A stretch of 64,000 nucleotides of DNA from Karalla daura. Lineage: Eukaryota; Chordata; Actinopteri; Chaetodontiformes; Leiognathidae. Shown in pieces: positions 11,197-47,412 of the stretch. The DNA lies in NCBI GenBank assembly GCA_029224185.1, contig CM055192.1:4585076-4649075 (forward strand), in the 5' to 3' direction. The translations under genes were made by a program, and so were the position numbers. The notes under the pieces are model-generated. The model saw only the letters and a program-made list of their open reading frames with translations, made no database searches and was not told the DNA's origin. Within the stretch, counting starts at the first letter, position 1. Each line of letters opens with the position of its first letter.

Positions 11197-13307
11197 GTTT
11201 TTTTCCCTTTCGGCGAGCTTTAATATCTCAGCTCCAGGATCAAATCTGGCATCGGGATTGCGTTTTCCAGTGAGCGTGGGCCACCCCGGAGGCGGACCAC
11301 ACCCCAAATGGTGGGTTTGGGCTCGCTCGCTCGGGGTCGGGATCTCGGCCAAAACGACAGGTCCGGGGTGGTCGTTTTTTTCATTTTCGGCGAGCTTTAA
11401 TATCTCAGCTCCAGGATCAAATCCGGCATCGGGATTGCGTTTTCCAGTGAGCGTGGGCCACCCCGGAGGCGGCTCACACCCCAAAACGTGGGTTTGGGCT
11501 CGCTCGCTCGGGGTCGGGATCTCGGCCAAAACGACAGGTCCGGGGTGGTCGTTTTTTTCACTTTCGGCGAGGGTTATTATCTCAGCTCCAGCACCACACC
11601 CGGCCTCAGGATTGCTTTTTCCAGTGATCGTTGGCCACCCCGGAGGCGGCTCACACCCCAAATCGTGGGTTTGGGCTCGATCGCTCGGGGTCGGGATCAC
11701 GGCCAAAACGACAGGTCCGGGGTGGTCGTTTTTTTCACTTTCGGCGAGGGTTATTATCTCAGCTCCAGCACCACACCCGGCCTCAGGATTTCTTTTTCCA
11801 GTCAGCATTGGCCACCCCGGAGGCGGCTCACACCCCAAATCGTGGGTTAGGGCTTGCTCGCTCGGGGTCAGGATTCCGGCCAAAACGACAGGTCCGGGGT
11901 GGTCGTTTTTTTCACTTTCGGCGAGGGTTATTATCTCAGCTCCGGGACCACACCCGGCCCCGGGATTGCTTTTTCCAGTGATCGTTGGCCACCCCGGAGG
12001 CGGCTCACACCCCAAATCGTGGGTTTGGGCTCGCTCGCTCGGGGTCGGGATCCCGGCCAAAACGACAGGTTGTTTTTTTCACTTTCGGCAAGGGTTAATT
12101 TCTCAGCTCCGGGACCACACCCGGCCTCGGGATTGCTTTTTCCAGTGATCGTTGGCCACCCCGGAGGCGGCTCACACCCCAAATCGTGGGTTTGAGCTTG
12201 CTCGCTCAGGGTCAGGATTCCGGCCAAAACGACAGGTCCGGGGTGGTGGTTTTTTTCACTTTCGGCGAGGGTTAATATCTCAGCTCCGGGACCACACCCG
12301 GCCTCGGGATTACCTTTTCCAGTGAGCGTTGGCCACCTCGGAGGCGGCTCACACCCCAAATCGTGGGTTTCAGCTCGCTCGCTATTGGTCGGGATTCCGG
12401 CCAAAACGACAGGTCCGGGGTGGTCGTTTTTTTCACTTTCGGCGAGGGTTAATATCTCAGCTCCGGGACCACACCCGGCCTCGGGATTGCTTTTTCCAGT
12501 GAGCGTTGTCCACCCCGGAGGCGGCTCACAACCCAAATCGTGGGTTTGGGCTCACTCGCTCGGGGTCGGGATCCCGGCCAAAACGACAGGTCCGGGGTGG
12601 TCGTTTTTTTCACTTTTCGGCAAGGGTTTTTTTCACTTTCGGCGAGGGTTATTATCTCAGCTCCGGGACCACACCCGGCCTCGGGATTGCTTTTTCCAGT
12701 GAGCGTTGGCCACCCCGGAGGCGGCTCACACCCCAAATCGTGGGTTTGGGCTCGCTCGCTCGGGGTCAGGATTCCGGCCAAAACGACAGGTCCGGGGTGG
12801 TCGTTTTTTTCACTTTCGGTGAGGGTTAATATCTCAGCTCCGGGACCACACCCGGCCTCGGGATTGCCTTTTCCAGTGAGTGTTGGCCACCCCGGAGGCG
12901 GCTCACACCCCAAATCGTGGGTTTCGGCTCGCTCGCTCTTGGTCGGGATCCTGGCCAAAACGACAGGTGGTCATTTTTTTCACTTTCGGTAAGGGTTAAT
13001 ATCTCAACTCCGGGACCACACCCGGCCTCGGGATTGCTTTTTCCAGTCAGCGTTGGCCACCCCGGAGGCGGCTCACACCCCAAATCCTGGGTTTGGGCTC
13101 GCTCGCTCGGGGTCGGGATCCCAGCCAAAACGACAGGTCCGGGGTGGTCATTTTTTTCACTTTCGGCGAGGGTTAATATCTCAGCTCCGGGACCACACCC
13201 GGCATCGGGATTGCTTTTTGCAGTGAGCGTTGGCCACCCCGGAAGCTGCTCATACACCAAATCGTGGGTTTGGGCTTGCTCGCTCGGGGTCGGGATCCCG
13301 GCCAAAA

Positions 13308-14810
13308 CTTTAGGCTCTTCTGGTCATTCAGGGAACAACGTTTTCATTTTCTTCATATTTTGCACTTTGATATTGGCTTAATTTTCAGTAGTTGAGGTTG
13401 CCCCGTGGTCTGAACTCAGACTACTGGATCCTTTTATTATCATCAGCTGATCTACTTTTCAGTCATGTTTTAAGAGTAATTCATCTTTAAAGAATGAGCC
13501 CAATGATGTTGTCTGTAGATGTTTCGTTTTAAGTGGAAGTGCAAAGCTGAAAAGCAGAGACTGTGAATACTGATTTGAGTGCAGTGTAATTCCCACACAG
13601 TGAGACAATTGTTCAGTAAGGTCATGTCCCTGGAGAGTGGTGGCTGGTGAACTGAATGAGCATCATAAAACTGCAGCACTAGGATTTTATGAATGAATAT
13701 GGAGATAAATCTGTTTCCTATGAATGTGACACTGTAGATTCTGTATTGTAAAATGCTTTTGATCTAAACAGGGATCAGTTATTTCAGTCAGTGATCAGTA
13801 ATCAAATCATTTCCTTTTTGTGTAAAAATGTGATATATAGCTCTTTTCTTTGTCTATTAAACTACGAGGGGTTAAAGTGTTAACAAAATTATTTCTACAA
13901 ACTGGCAAAACAGCTTTTTCCTGTATGCCTCTTCCTGGAACGAATGAAACCCAGGAACACACAGTCGTGAAAGAGACTGCAGCTATGACTACATTACACT
14001 GAAGAGACCAAAGCTGACAAATTATATATATGGAACTGACACACAATTTGTTCAACTCCAATTCAGCTCCACTGTGCTCCACCTACTGCACCACACACTG
14101 ATCCGTGTCCTGAATTGTCCCGGCCTGCTGCTGAGAGTGTGCACATTGGCCTTATTGTCTTTGACTTTCTCGCCAAGCATGCGTTCAGGGGGTGAGAGAC
14201 AGAGAATCTGGGAAAAGAACATCCCCGTTGTGGTGGATGGAGTCTAGTTTCAGTGTCTTTATTTGGCAAAGATTGCAAAACTTTATGCTGTAGTTACAAC
14301 AGTGTGACTAGTGATGTATGTGGAAATTACCATGTGTCTTAAGTTCTGTGGGTCAGTGAGTAAGCCAGTGTGTTAGCTCACCGTAACACATGATGATTCC
14401 GACTGATTATTTATGGCATTGTTGCATCAAAGAAGAAAAGGATTCCTTCCCAAGCAGCAAAAAGGTAAGGCAGATAAGGTAAGGCAAAAAGTGACTGAAT
14501 TTTTTTGTTGAAAATCACTGCAGACTGTCTTGTGTTGTGAATGCATGCCAGTACACGATATAGCAGACTGCAAGTCAAGCTTTGACCACAACTGTATTTG
14601 TACATTCCTCAATAGACGCAGGGGCGTGTTCAGGCTGGCTGACAACATCCTGCAAGTTTGTTTTCAATGAGGAAGTAGCTATGACAAGTCCAGGAGGGCC
14701 AGTGAAGGAGTGGCCTCGCGCGAACAGCAACACAGCATGCAGGTAGACAGCATAAAGCCCTGATCAGTGCACCGCTCTGCTCTGTTTCAGTGACTGTCTG
14801 CACTCGGACA
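13308..14810. other. Intergenic stretch between satellite and adam8-like gene
   Basis: Ordinary AT-rich unique sequence with no coding exon that I can support. The short open frames have no recognisable similarity and no splice context. The proximal 200 bp before the ATG at 14811 presumably contain the promoter and 5' UTR of the ADAM8-like gene. Confidence 0.6.
14669..14676 (+). promoter_or_regulatory. Possible PU.1/ETS site upstream of adam8-like gene
   Basis: The octamer gaggaagt lies about 135 bp before the initiator ATG at 14811. It matches the purine-rich core bound by PU.1 and other ETS factors. Mammalian ADAM8 is expressed mainly in myeloid cells, where such sites are expected. A single octamer is weak evidence, and the transcription start is unknown. 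Confidence 0.25.
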
Positions 14811-25380
<10,570 letters not shown>

Positions 25381-25855
25381 TGTCCGCCACAGTGCCACTG
25401 GTGGAGATTTGCCTCTGTCCTCTGTCCTCAGGCAGTCCAGTGACGCAGGGACACGTTATGTGCATAATGTGTGCCGCTTTTTTTACTGCAGTGCCTTCAG
25501 ATGGAAGGCATCAGCAGTGCGCAGCATGCAGGAGGGATACACTGGATGGTAAATCCTAACTCGTAAATCGAGGACCTCTTATTACAGGGATAACTTGTTT
25601 TCTAAGGCACTTTTTCACACGATAAGGTTAGAGTCAGTGCAACTGTAGACAACTCTGGCTGTGGTTGTGAGCTATATCATTTGCTACACATGATCTGATT
25701 TTGTTACCATTACAGCACAGAACATTGTACAAGACATGATTAATGTCAGTGGTCAGCAACTGCAAAATCGGAATATTCTGTGCAATGAACCAGTGCAATC
25801 CCATACATTTCACTGCAATATAATAGAAAACAAGAAAGCAAAGATTCCAGATTAA

Positions 25856-25861
25856 AATAAA
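25856..25861 (+). terminator. Candidate adam8 polyadenylation signal
   Basis: The first clear AATAAA hexamer on the plus strand after the stop codon. It would give a 3' UTR of roughly 0.5 kb. No cDNA evidence is available, and later signals may be used. Confidence 0.45.
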
Positions 25862-26874
25862 AAGCTTGAAAGGGCATTGTGTTCCCTGCAAATGCATATA
25901 TCCCTAAAGGCATTTGATATCACAGCACAGTCAGTTTACATTTGCAAAATAAGTGAAAACCAAAATAATGTCCTGGCTCAGGTCTATAGTCTTCTTAATG
26001 AAGGTAATTTTCACATCATATGTGGTGATGTCATGCAAAATGTGATTTGACTTCACTGTAGCTTTGTAATCTCTTAATTTATACTACAGTTTTAAAATAA
26101 TCCAACCACCTATCTACATATCTGTAAGAGTTAAAGCATATCTTTTAAGTATTTGAGATATTCACAAACTTTGTTGACCTTGACCACTTTGGCCAGTTAG
26201 TTCCTGAAGTGAATCATAATCATAAGCAGAATCAATAGCCTCCAGAAGGAGAATGCTCCAGCATCAGCACAAATGTACAGCCTGCTGCACTTTAACTAAC
26301 AAGGTCATTTCTAACAAAATATTAACATGACTTCCATGTTGAGCCGTTTACAGTTGCTGCATACCACTTGACTGAGGCAACATTTTGGATGTTGCTGGTA
26401 CATTATTATTTACTATTTTTTATTATTTGTTTATTTGCTAAAAGGGACCTTAAACAATGCACACTCGTCATACCGATCTTTGTTTCATGTGAATTCATCT
26501 AGTGAAAACAAAGTGTCACACACAGCACTGAGTAAGAAGAAGACATTTTATAATTTTATATGGCATTAAATGTAAATGTTTCAGCAATACTAAATGTACA
26601 ATGGGAATTCCAATACTTACCCTGGCAGAAAGGCAGAAATACTTCAGGGGACCTTGGACTGAACTTTCCAAACGTTCCATATCATTCATAATGTGAAATT
26701 TATTTTGTACAAATGTATTGTCTGTAAAACATGTGTATGCTCAAGCTTGAACTAAAAAAGCTGATTTGCCTGTGAGATGAACAGATATGTGTGTGCATAT
26801 GTATGTGTGTGTGTGAGAGAGAGAGGGGGGTAGTCTACCCAAATGCAAATAACATCCATCCTATCTTATCTCAT

Positions 26875-27285
26875 CGATTATGGTGTCACTTAGGTCTGTT
26901 GGAGCCTGTCCAGCATAACATAGGGTGAAGACAGGGTCACGGGTTACCAGTAAACCACAGCACACTCACCTCCACATTCACTCTCACAAATGAAGGCAAT
27001 TTTAGTCTTCAATCGACCTAAACATGCATGTTTTTAGACTGGGGGAGACTGTGGCTCAGTTGGCCCATGGTTCGATCCCAGTGCAGTCTGGTTATGAAGA
27101 TGAGTAAAGCGCCGTATAAGAACCAGACAAATTGCCGTATACCATTCAAACACAATGCCAGGGGAAAATCCATGCAGACACAGGGGGAACATGCAAACTG
27201 CACACGGAAAAATCCTTGGTCTGAATGGGATTCCAACCTGGGACAAATTCATCTGGAATCAGAAACCACTGCAGTGTCAATATAA
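26875..27285 (+). repeat. Dispersed teleost LINE-type fragment
   Basis: Left part: gttggagcctgtccagc, cctccacattcactctcac, caatcgacctaaacatgcatg and tttttagactggg. Right part from 27157: catgcagacacagggggaac, atgcaaactgcacacgg, gggattccaacctggg. Together they form the order of a well-known fish repeat, split by the SINE at 27043-27156. Assignment to an L2-like family is from memory of its motifs only. Confidence 0.6.
27043..27156 (+). mobile_element. Truncated tRNA-derived SINE nested in an older repeat
   Basis: A perfect RNA polymerase III A-box core (tggctcagttgg, 27052-27063) and a B-box (ggttcgatccc, 27069-27079) lie only five bases apart, against 30-40 in a working tRNA promoter, so the internal region is deleted. 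The tail tgagtaaagcgccgtataag resembles the 3' body of teleost SINEs. The copy interrupts the flanking LINE-type element and is certainly inactive. Confidence 0.62.
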
Positions 27286-27511
27286 TGGGGCCAGGCTTGT
27301 GTAAAAAAAAAAAAAAAAAAATCACTGTCAGATCTTGTCAGGTGGACATGAATGACTGCTGGGATAAAACATCAGCTACATTTCAGTAATTCCACATCAC
27401 TCTTCATGCGAATGGTTCAAGATGTGTAGACCGTTCCAAGGAAACGCAGCTTCGAGTGAAATAACAAGGCCCAGCTTTGAAGGCAAGTCAAATAAAACAC
27501 TGTATTTGAAT

Positions 27512-27517
27512 TTTATT
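27512..27517 (-). terminator. Candidate ppp3cc polyadenylation signal
   Basis: TTTATT on the plus strand, that is AATAAA on the coding strand, about 2.3 kb after the stop codon. A long AU-rich 3' UTR of this size is usual for calcineurin A genes. Other TTTATT hexamers may compete. Confidence 0.45.
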
Positions 27518-27943
27518 GTTTTCTTTCAAGTGATACATCTACATAAAAGATTTCATGGCATCGCATGACAAATACGGTACAGGTTTTATCTTTTCCCCCT
27601 TTTAACGACTATTATAAGATTCTTGATGAGCAACATTTTTTTAATTTTTTTTTATTTTTTTACATTCTGCGAGATATGTATAGGACCTAACAGGAGGTCA
27701 GTATACTGTATGGCTCACCCAATAAAGCCTTAACTTTAACAAAAAAAAAAAAAGGAAAAAAAAAAATCACAGTTATGAATGTAAACCAAAATACTTAACA
27801 TGTAGGAAGTTTTCCCAGAAGTCTACGGAATATAACAGCAAACAACATTTTGGAAATTTTAAAGATACCAAGATTAATACATCGACATTTAATCTTTAAT
27901 CGTGTGTGATTTAAAAGCCTTCGGGCTTCACCCCATCCGCCGT

Positions 27944-27944
<1 letters not shown>

Positions 27945-28010
<66 letters not shown>
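27945..28010. repeat. (CA)n microsatellite in ppp3cc 3' UTR
   Basis: About 33 uninterrupted CA units; they read as (GU)n in the ppp3cc transcript. Confidence 0.95.
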
Positions 28011-28013
<3 letters not shown>

Positions 28014-29618
28014 GCACACAGATACCGACGTGTGTGGCCAAGGTGGCATGGCACGCGACCACATGCGCCTCGCATTCGTTTTGTTTCGTTTTTAAAAAAA
28101 AAAAAAAAAAGGTGACAGAGGCTGTTCACGAGAAGAAGAAAAACAAACAAAAGAAAAAAAAAATCACAAATCTTAAAGCTCATTTCCCCCTCCGCGCTTG
28201 AGCGACGAAAACGGAGTTACAGTCGGGTGTGTCGAAGCACCGGTGCACTCGGGCCGTACGTCCCGAGCGGAGGCGGGTCTTAAAGGGTTGGGAGTGCCTG
28301 TGACGGGGGGGGGGGGGGCTCGGCGGCCAGAGTGCTGTCGTTGCACTCACGGCGGACGCTTCCCTCGTCCGATTCAGGCGGTTTCACTGTTGGAGAGAGA
28401 AAAAAAAACAAAAAAAAAAAACCAAACATCTGCCCTCTGTACGGTCACAGTAGATGGGGGACGCTCTCTGGCGTTTGATAAAACAAAAAACAAAACAAAA
28501 GCAACAAACATCAAACCAAACGTGCCGTCACAGCGTCGGACGCGCCGACAAATCCCGAAACAGTCGGTCCGTTTTTCCCAGGACGGCGCGTGGCCAGCAG
28601 CTCCTCCGCCGCGCGAGCGAATGTTTCATTTCCTTTTCTTTCTTTTTTTTTTCCGTTTCGCACACGAGGACGGCCGGAGAGGATGACGCGTCCTCGTCCC
28701 CAGACGGCGGGCCGCGTGGCGTTGTGCGTCCCTTCTTCTCTCTCTCTCTCTTTTTTTTCCTTCCGTTTGGTTTGGCGGGACGAGGGAGGGCGTCCCGGGT
28801 TGCCGTCACGTGAATACGACTCAATAACCGTCACAGAACACCCAGCAATGGTCACTGTTATTGCACACGAAAGCGTCAATCCTTCACTCGAATCGTTTCA
28901 TTTACAAATAATAATAGTAGTAGTAATAATAACAATAATCGTCATCTGAATAATACAGGAGAGCTGTTGCCCCCGGGGGTTGGACAAAATACTAAACTAA
29001 ATTCCCTTCATCAAAGTGTTGTGGAAAATTTATAAATAAGACTTTGTGTCTTCATAACATTTCTGCTCCAAGTATAAAACACTACTTTATAATCATTGTC
29101 CCGATGCAACCGACTACCCTCGTTTGGTTTCACCTCGCCACGCAAACACAATTTAACGCTTCAACGGACACATAGGCAAGCAGTCGCCGCACTGTGCGTG
29201 GAACCTCAGGAGCCTGAAACATCTCGAAAAATCCCCCTCCAAGATCCCAATGGGGCTCTCGGGGCAGTGCGGCGCTTACTTTAAATCTGCCCTCATTAAA
29301 ACACATGGAGGACAGTGATTAAAAAAAAAACACAAAAAAAAAAACGTAGTGACTCAAAACTCCCATAAAACGAGGGCTTCCTCTAATGGTATCGACTCAT
29401 TTATCAAATCCTTTTTTTTTTCCCCTTTTTTTTTCTCCTTTTTTTTTTTTTTTTTTTACAACTTTGACACGTAATGAGTTAGGACCCCAGTAAAGTATAC
29501 ATCTGAACGACTGCAAAATGTCTCGACTCGATGCTTTGCTATTTTATAATATATAATTCTTTAATAAATAAGATAAGATCTTTCTTCCAGATAACACATC
29601 GTATATTTGTCCTGGATT

Positions 29619-29647
29619 CCCCCCCCCCCCCCCCCCCCCCCCCCCCC
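29619..29647. repeat. Poly-C run (poly-G in ppp3cc transcript)
   Basis: Twenty-nine consecutive C, about 200 bases past the stop codon in the 3' UTR, reading as G in the mRNA. Confidence 0.92.
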
Positions 29648-29685
29648 AGCAATGTAGCCTTCCATTGTTTGTGTCTGTGTGGGAC

Positions 29686-29726
<41 letters not shown>

Positions 29727-29728
29727 GG

Positions 29729-29759
<31 letters not shown>

Positions 29760-29780
29760 AGGGAGAGGGAGAGAGAGAGG
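29686..29780. repeat. (GA)n tract in ppp3cc 3' UTR
   Basis: Purine-only tract of GA with GGGA interruptions, giving a (CU)n pyrimidine tract in the transcript just after the stop codon. Confidence 0.93.
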
Positions 29781-29843
29781 AGACGGACAGACAGAGCTTT
29801 GTGTGTGGGTCGTGGGGAGATGTGAGGGTGCTGCCTCTGCCGT

Positions 29844-44801
<14,958 letters not shown>

Positions 44802-45560
44802 CTTCGCTCAGTCTCTCGGCTAATTTCGAGGGGAAGGGAGAGGAGGGGGGGAAAAAAAACGAGCGCAGCTCCTTCTGCGGCCACCTAGCCCCGGGGACAG
44901 GCTAGCACATCGGCTCGGCCGTCGAACCCTCCGTCTTAACTTTTGCCTCGCAACGTGAAATTCCTCGGTGTTGGTTTCTTCGCCGACGAACGCGGGTGAC
45001 AGAGGATTAGCTAGCGGAGGAAGGAGCCCCACCTCTTGTTGTGGGTTTCAGGGGCTAATAACCTAGCTAGCTCGCAGCAACCTTTATTCCGGCGAAACGT
45101 GCCGATGTGGAAAAACAAAACGTCAGGGCTGGAACAAACCGAGATGCGAGGAGCGCCTCGAGCCGCGTAATAGCTGTCAAGCGCAGCGAATACTACCCGG
45201 TTATTAGCTACAGGGAGGCTGCCGTTAGCGGCTAATCCGATTTAGTTACTCTTTCCCAGCTAGTTAGCCAGCTAACATCTTAACGTAGTGGCAAGTCCGC
45301 GGACAGGCAAAGACAGCAGCCGAGGACTGGCGTCTCATCTTCTAGGCGCGGGCCGATTGTGGTCCACGGATGGCAGTCCGGGTCATTGGTTTAGGGCGCA
45401 CAGGCGGCCAGAGTCCCGGTGAAATGCAGCCAGCGTCTTGACAGCGTCTCCCGGACCTCGGATTAAAGTGTAATCTGACAGTGAGTGAGTGAGTGAGGAG
45501 CAGCCGTGGATTTCCTACAACATGGTGGAGCCGAGGTGACGTGACTATGGAAACGTAACA
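44802..45560 (-). promoter_or_regulatory. ppp3cc 5' UTR and CpG-rich promoter region
   Basis: GC-rich sequence with many CpG upstream of the ATG at 44801. A CRE-like octamer tgacgtga lies at 45537-45544 and an E-box cacgtg near 45560. No TATA box is evident, as expected of a housekeeping CpG-island promoter. The transcription start is not known. Confidence 0.5.
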
Positions 45561-46740
45561 CGTGGTTCCAGAGGGTGTGTTAAAAACACAGGGGACAGAT
45601 AGATCGATAGGTGGACTCAGACCGACGGATGATGGATAGATATCTCGATACAAATAAACATTCTTCAAAGCATGACGATGAATATGACTAAACATATATT
45701 CTTTTAAAAGAAACAGGGAAGTGTAATAAGAATGCGCACAATGTAAAAATGAATGACCTTTATTGCACATTGTTTACAGTAGAGAATAATATAGTTGCCC
45801 AGTTGGATGAACTGTCCCGATCAGCAGGATATCGCACATGTAAAGGGTTGGGTTGCATGTAAACTTAGTGACTGTCGATGGTTGTACTGATCAGTATCAT
45901 AATTCCATTCTTATATCAGCTGATCTTCAGTTGAGACCGAATCCAAAGAACACGTTTGATCTCTGGTAGTGTTTCATAAACACATATCGACAGGAAAGGG
46001 TGCCATCGTGATGTAAATGTAATGTAGTGTAATATGGATAATACATGCTTATATCTCTACATAGGATAGTCAAACTTTGACTGCAGGTGGGTCGAATGTG
46101 TTCACATTCCCGACATATTTTCAGGAGTTTTGTCATTTGTTTTCTATTGTCCATTCTCCTTAGGTCCCCTGGAACAAGTCAGCTGATGTGAATTTTTCCA
46201 TGTGGAAGTGTTTAGATTTTGTCCATTTGATTTGGAATGGGGAAACAATGTTCTGTCGAGACTAGCCGCGCCAGGCTTGAACCGTTGCCATGACCGAGCT
46301 GAATCAAAGTACGTGCACATTTGCATTTTGTTTTTCGCTCGTTCGTTGTTTTAATGTAATTATATAATAAGTGACACCAGCATTCGGGGAATATCATGTA
46401 CCATCTCTCCGAGGTGTAGATCATTGGAGCTGGAAACTGGATTGACAGGTCCGTCGTGTAGATGACGCGCCAGGGTGTATTCCCTTCCCCGCCCCATGTA
46501 CACTGGGCTAGGCTCCAGCGGACCCCTGCAACTCTGTTCCATGTCCTGAACAGGTATGACGAGAGCCAGTCACTGCCACCCCCTGGACACTAGGTGGCAG
46601 CCTTTCTTCGTTTAAAACACCATGTTGCTCAGGGGAAAAACTTGGAAGCCTGTTTTTAGGCGATAAGCCTAATGACTGACTGTGAGAGAGGCCCTTCAGT
46701 GTCTCAAAAAAAAAGCAACCGCATGGAAAACGTATTTACA
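45561..46740. other. Intergenic region between ppp3cc and vps37b
   Basis: No gene supported. It contains a minus-strand AATAAA at 45759-45764, which could be a distal vps37b polyadenylation signal, and a worn dispersed repeat near 46465. Confidence 0.5.
46465..46565 (+). repeat. Worn LINE-type repeat fragment
   Basis: gccagggtgtattcccttcc, gtacactgggctaggctcc and cctgaacaggtatg follow the order of a common teleost repeat tail (cagggtgtaccccgcct...gggataggctccag...gacc). Family not assigned. Confidence 0.5.
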
Positions 46741-46751
46741 AAAATTTGAGA

Positions 46752-46757
46752 TTTATT
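46752..46757 (-). terminator. Candidate vps37b polyadenylation signal
   Basis: AATAAA on the coding strand, 2.4 kb beyond the vps37b stop. The A/T-rich flanks fit a cleavage site near 46730. Confidence 0.4.
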
Positions 46758-47379
46758 GAACTTGAAAATAGCATTAAATTCCACTTAAACATTCATTATA
46801 AGTAAATACCTACAACGTTACACTGAAAATATCACAAGTCACATACAAAAACAATGGATACAGAGGATCAGTTCGAACATGAAAAGCAGCCCGAGAGCTG
46901 GAAATAAAAATATTAAGGAGGAATCTTCAGTATGAGCACGAAAAGCAAAGGCCATGCACAAAATAATTATCCACTGTTAGTTGTTAGAAATGCTGGTTCA
47001 CTGAGATGTTGATGCTTCACCTTCTTCTTCTTTTTTTTTTTTCGACAAGTATGCCTTGTCCATTCTGTGGTCGGGTCCATTGCCTTGAGGTGCATTGACT
47101 AACACCGAGATATGAAACGAAACATTTCAGAGCCCTGTAAATTCACTCGCTGGAGAGAAAGAAGAAGAAAAAAAAAAACGAAAACGCGCAGAAACCTCTT
47201 AAACTTCCCGAAGAGAAACCTCGGTTACGATGGAGGAAGAATGGAGCCCCGCACGGCCTCGGAGCGTTTCGTCCCACTGGCACATGTCGAGCACGGCTGT
47301 CACCTGGCCTCCTGCCTCAGGAGGGAAAGCAAACATGGCAGGCAGAACAGTCAGACGCTGCCCTTTCCTTCTCTCTCTC

Positions 47380-47412
<33 letters not shown>

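Larger units (their letters stand above)
6236..11672. repeat. Higher-order repeat blocks within the satellite
   Basis: A multi-monomer block starting at 6236 recurs at 8480, 10370 and 11021, with start-to-start spacings of 2244, 1890 and 651 bp. These equal 12, 10 and 3 monomers plus 120 bp each, the 120 bp being one inverted insertion per block. The copies at 6236-8461 and 8480-10351 encode the same virtual peptide apart from one extra two-monomer unit in the first. A single C/T difference in a gctcgctcttgg motif marks the copy at 10370. Such near identity points to very recent unequal exchange, or to assembly copies. Confidence 0.88.
1..13307. repeat. 177-bp satellite array with higher-order repeats
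   Basis: About 75 head-to-tail copies of a GC-rich monomer. The landmark caaatcgtgggtttgggct returns every 177 bp, for example at 1 and 178. Constant blocks are a CTCGCTCGCTCGGGGTCGGG segment, GGCCAAAACGACAGGTCCGG, a seven-T run followed by cactttcggcgag, tatctcagctccgg, and a tggccaccccggaggcggct block. Because 177 is 3 x 59, reading frames stay open for hundreds of codons on both strands; these are artefacts of periodicity. The last monomer is degraded (ggaagctgctcatacacc near 13240) and the array stops inside a monomer at about 13307. It continues off the left edge. Its chromosomal role (pericentromeric, subtelomeric or interstitial) cannot be told from sequence alone, and I do not recognise the family. 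Confidence 0.97.
25381..27490. other. adam8 3' UTR and convergent intergenic region
   Basis: AT-rich sequence after the stop at 25378-25380. It contains no supported coding exon. It includes a possible plus-strand polyadenylation signal, a dispersed repeat with a nested SINE, and then the end of the convergent ppp3cc transcription unit. Confidence 0.6.
27518..29843 (-). other. ppp3cc 3' UTR, repeat-rich
   Basis: Downstream of the TAG at 29846-29844 on the coding strand. It contains A-rich and T-rich runs, a (CA)n tract, a pure C run and a long GA tract, but no coding exon. The small open frames here are low-complexity shadows. Confidence 0.55.

Noticed and set aside
5137..12060. A 2307-codon minus-strand reading frame and companions of 454-741 codons
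   Set aside because: They follow the 177-bp satellite exactly, are open on both strands at once, and repeat a 59-residue unit with no recognisable fold, start context or splice sites. Periodicity divisible by three explains them.
1..13307. CRISPR-like or VNTR protein gene array
   Set aside because: Units are contiguous with no unique spacers, monomers are 177 bp, and the neighbours are eukaryotic.
27052..27079. tRNA gene
   Set aside because: A- and B-box cores are present but too close together, and no cloverleaf can be drawn; it is a SINE remnant.
28198..28949. Overlapping frames of 100-160 codons
   Set aside because: Low-complexity A-, T- and GC-rich sequence in the ppp3cc 3' UTR, open on both strands, with no domain or splice logic.
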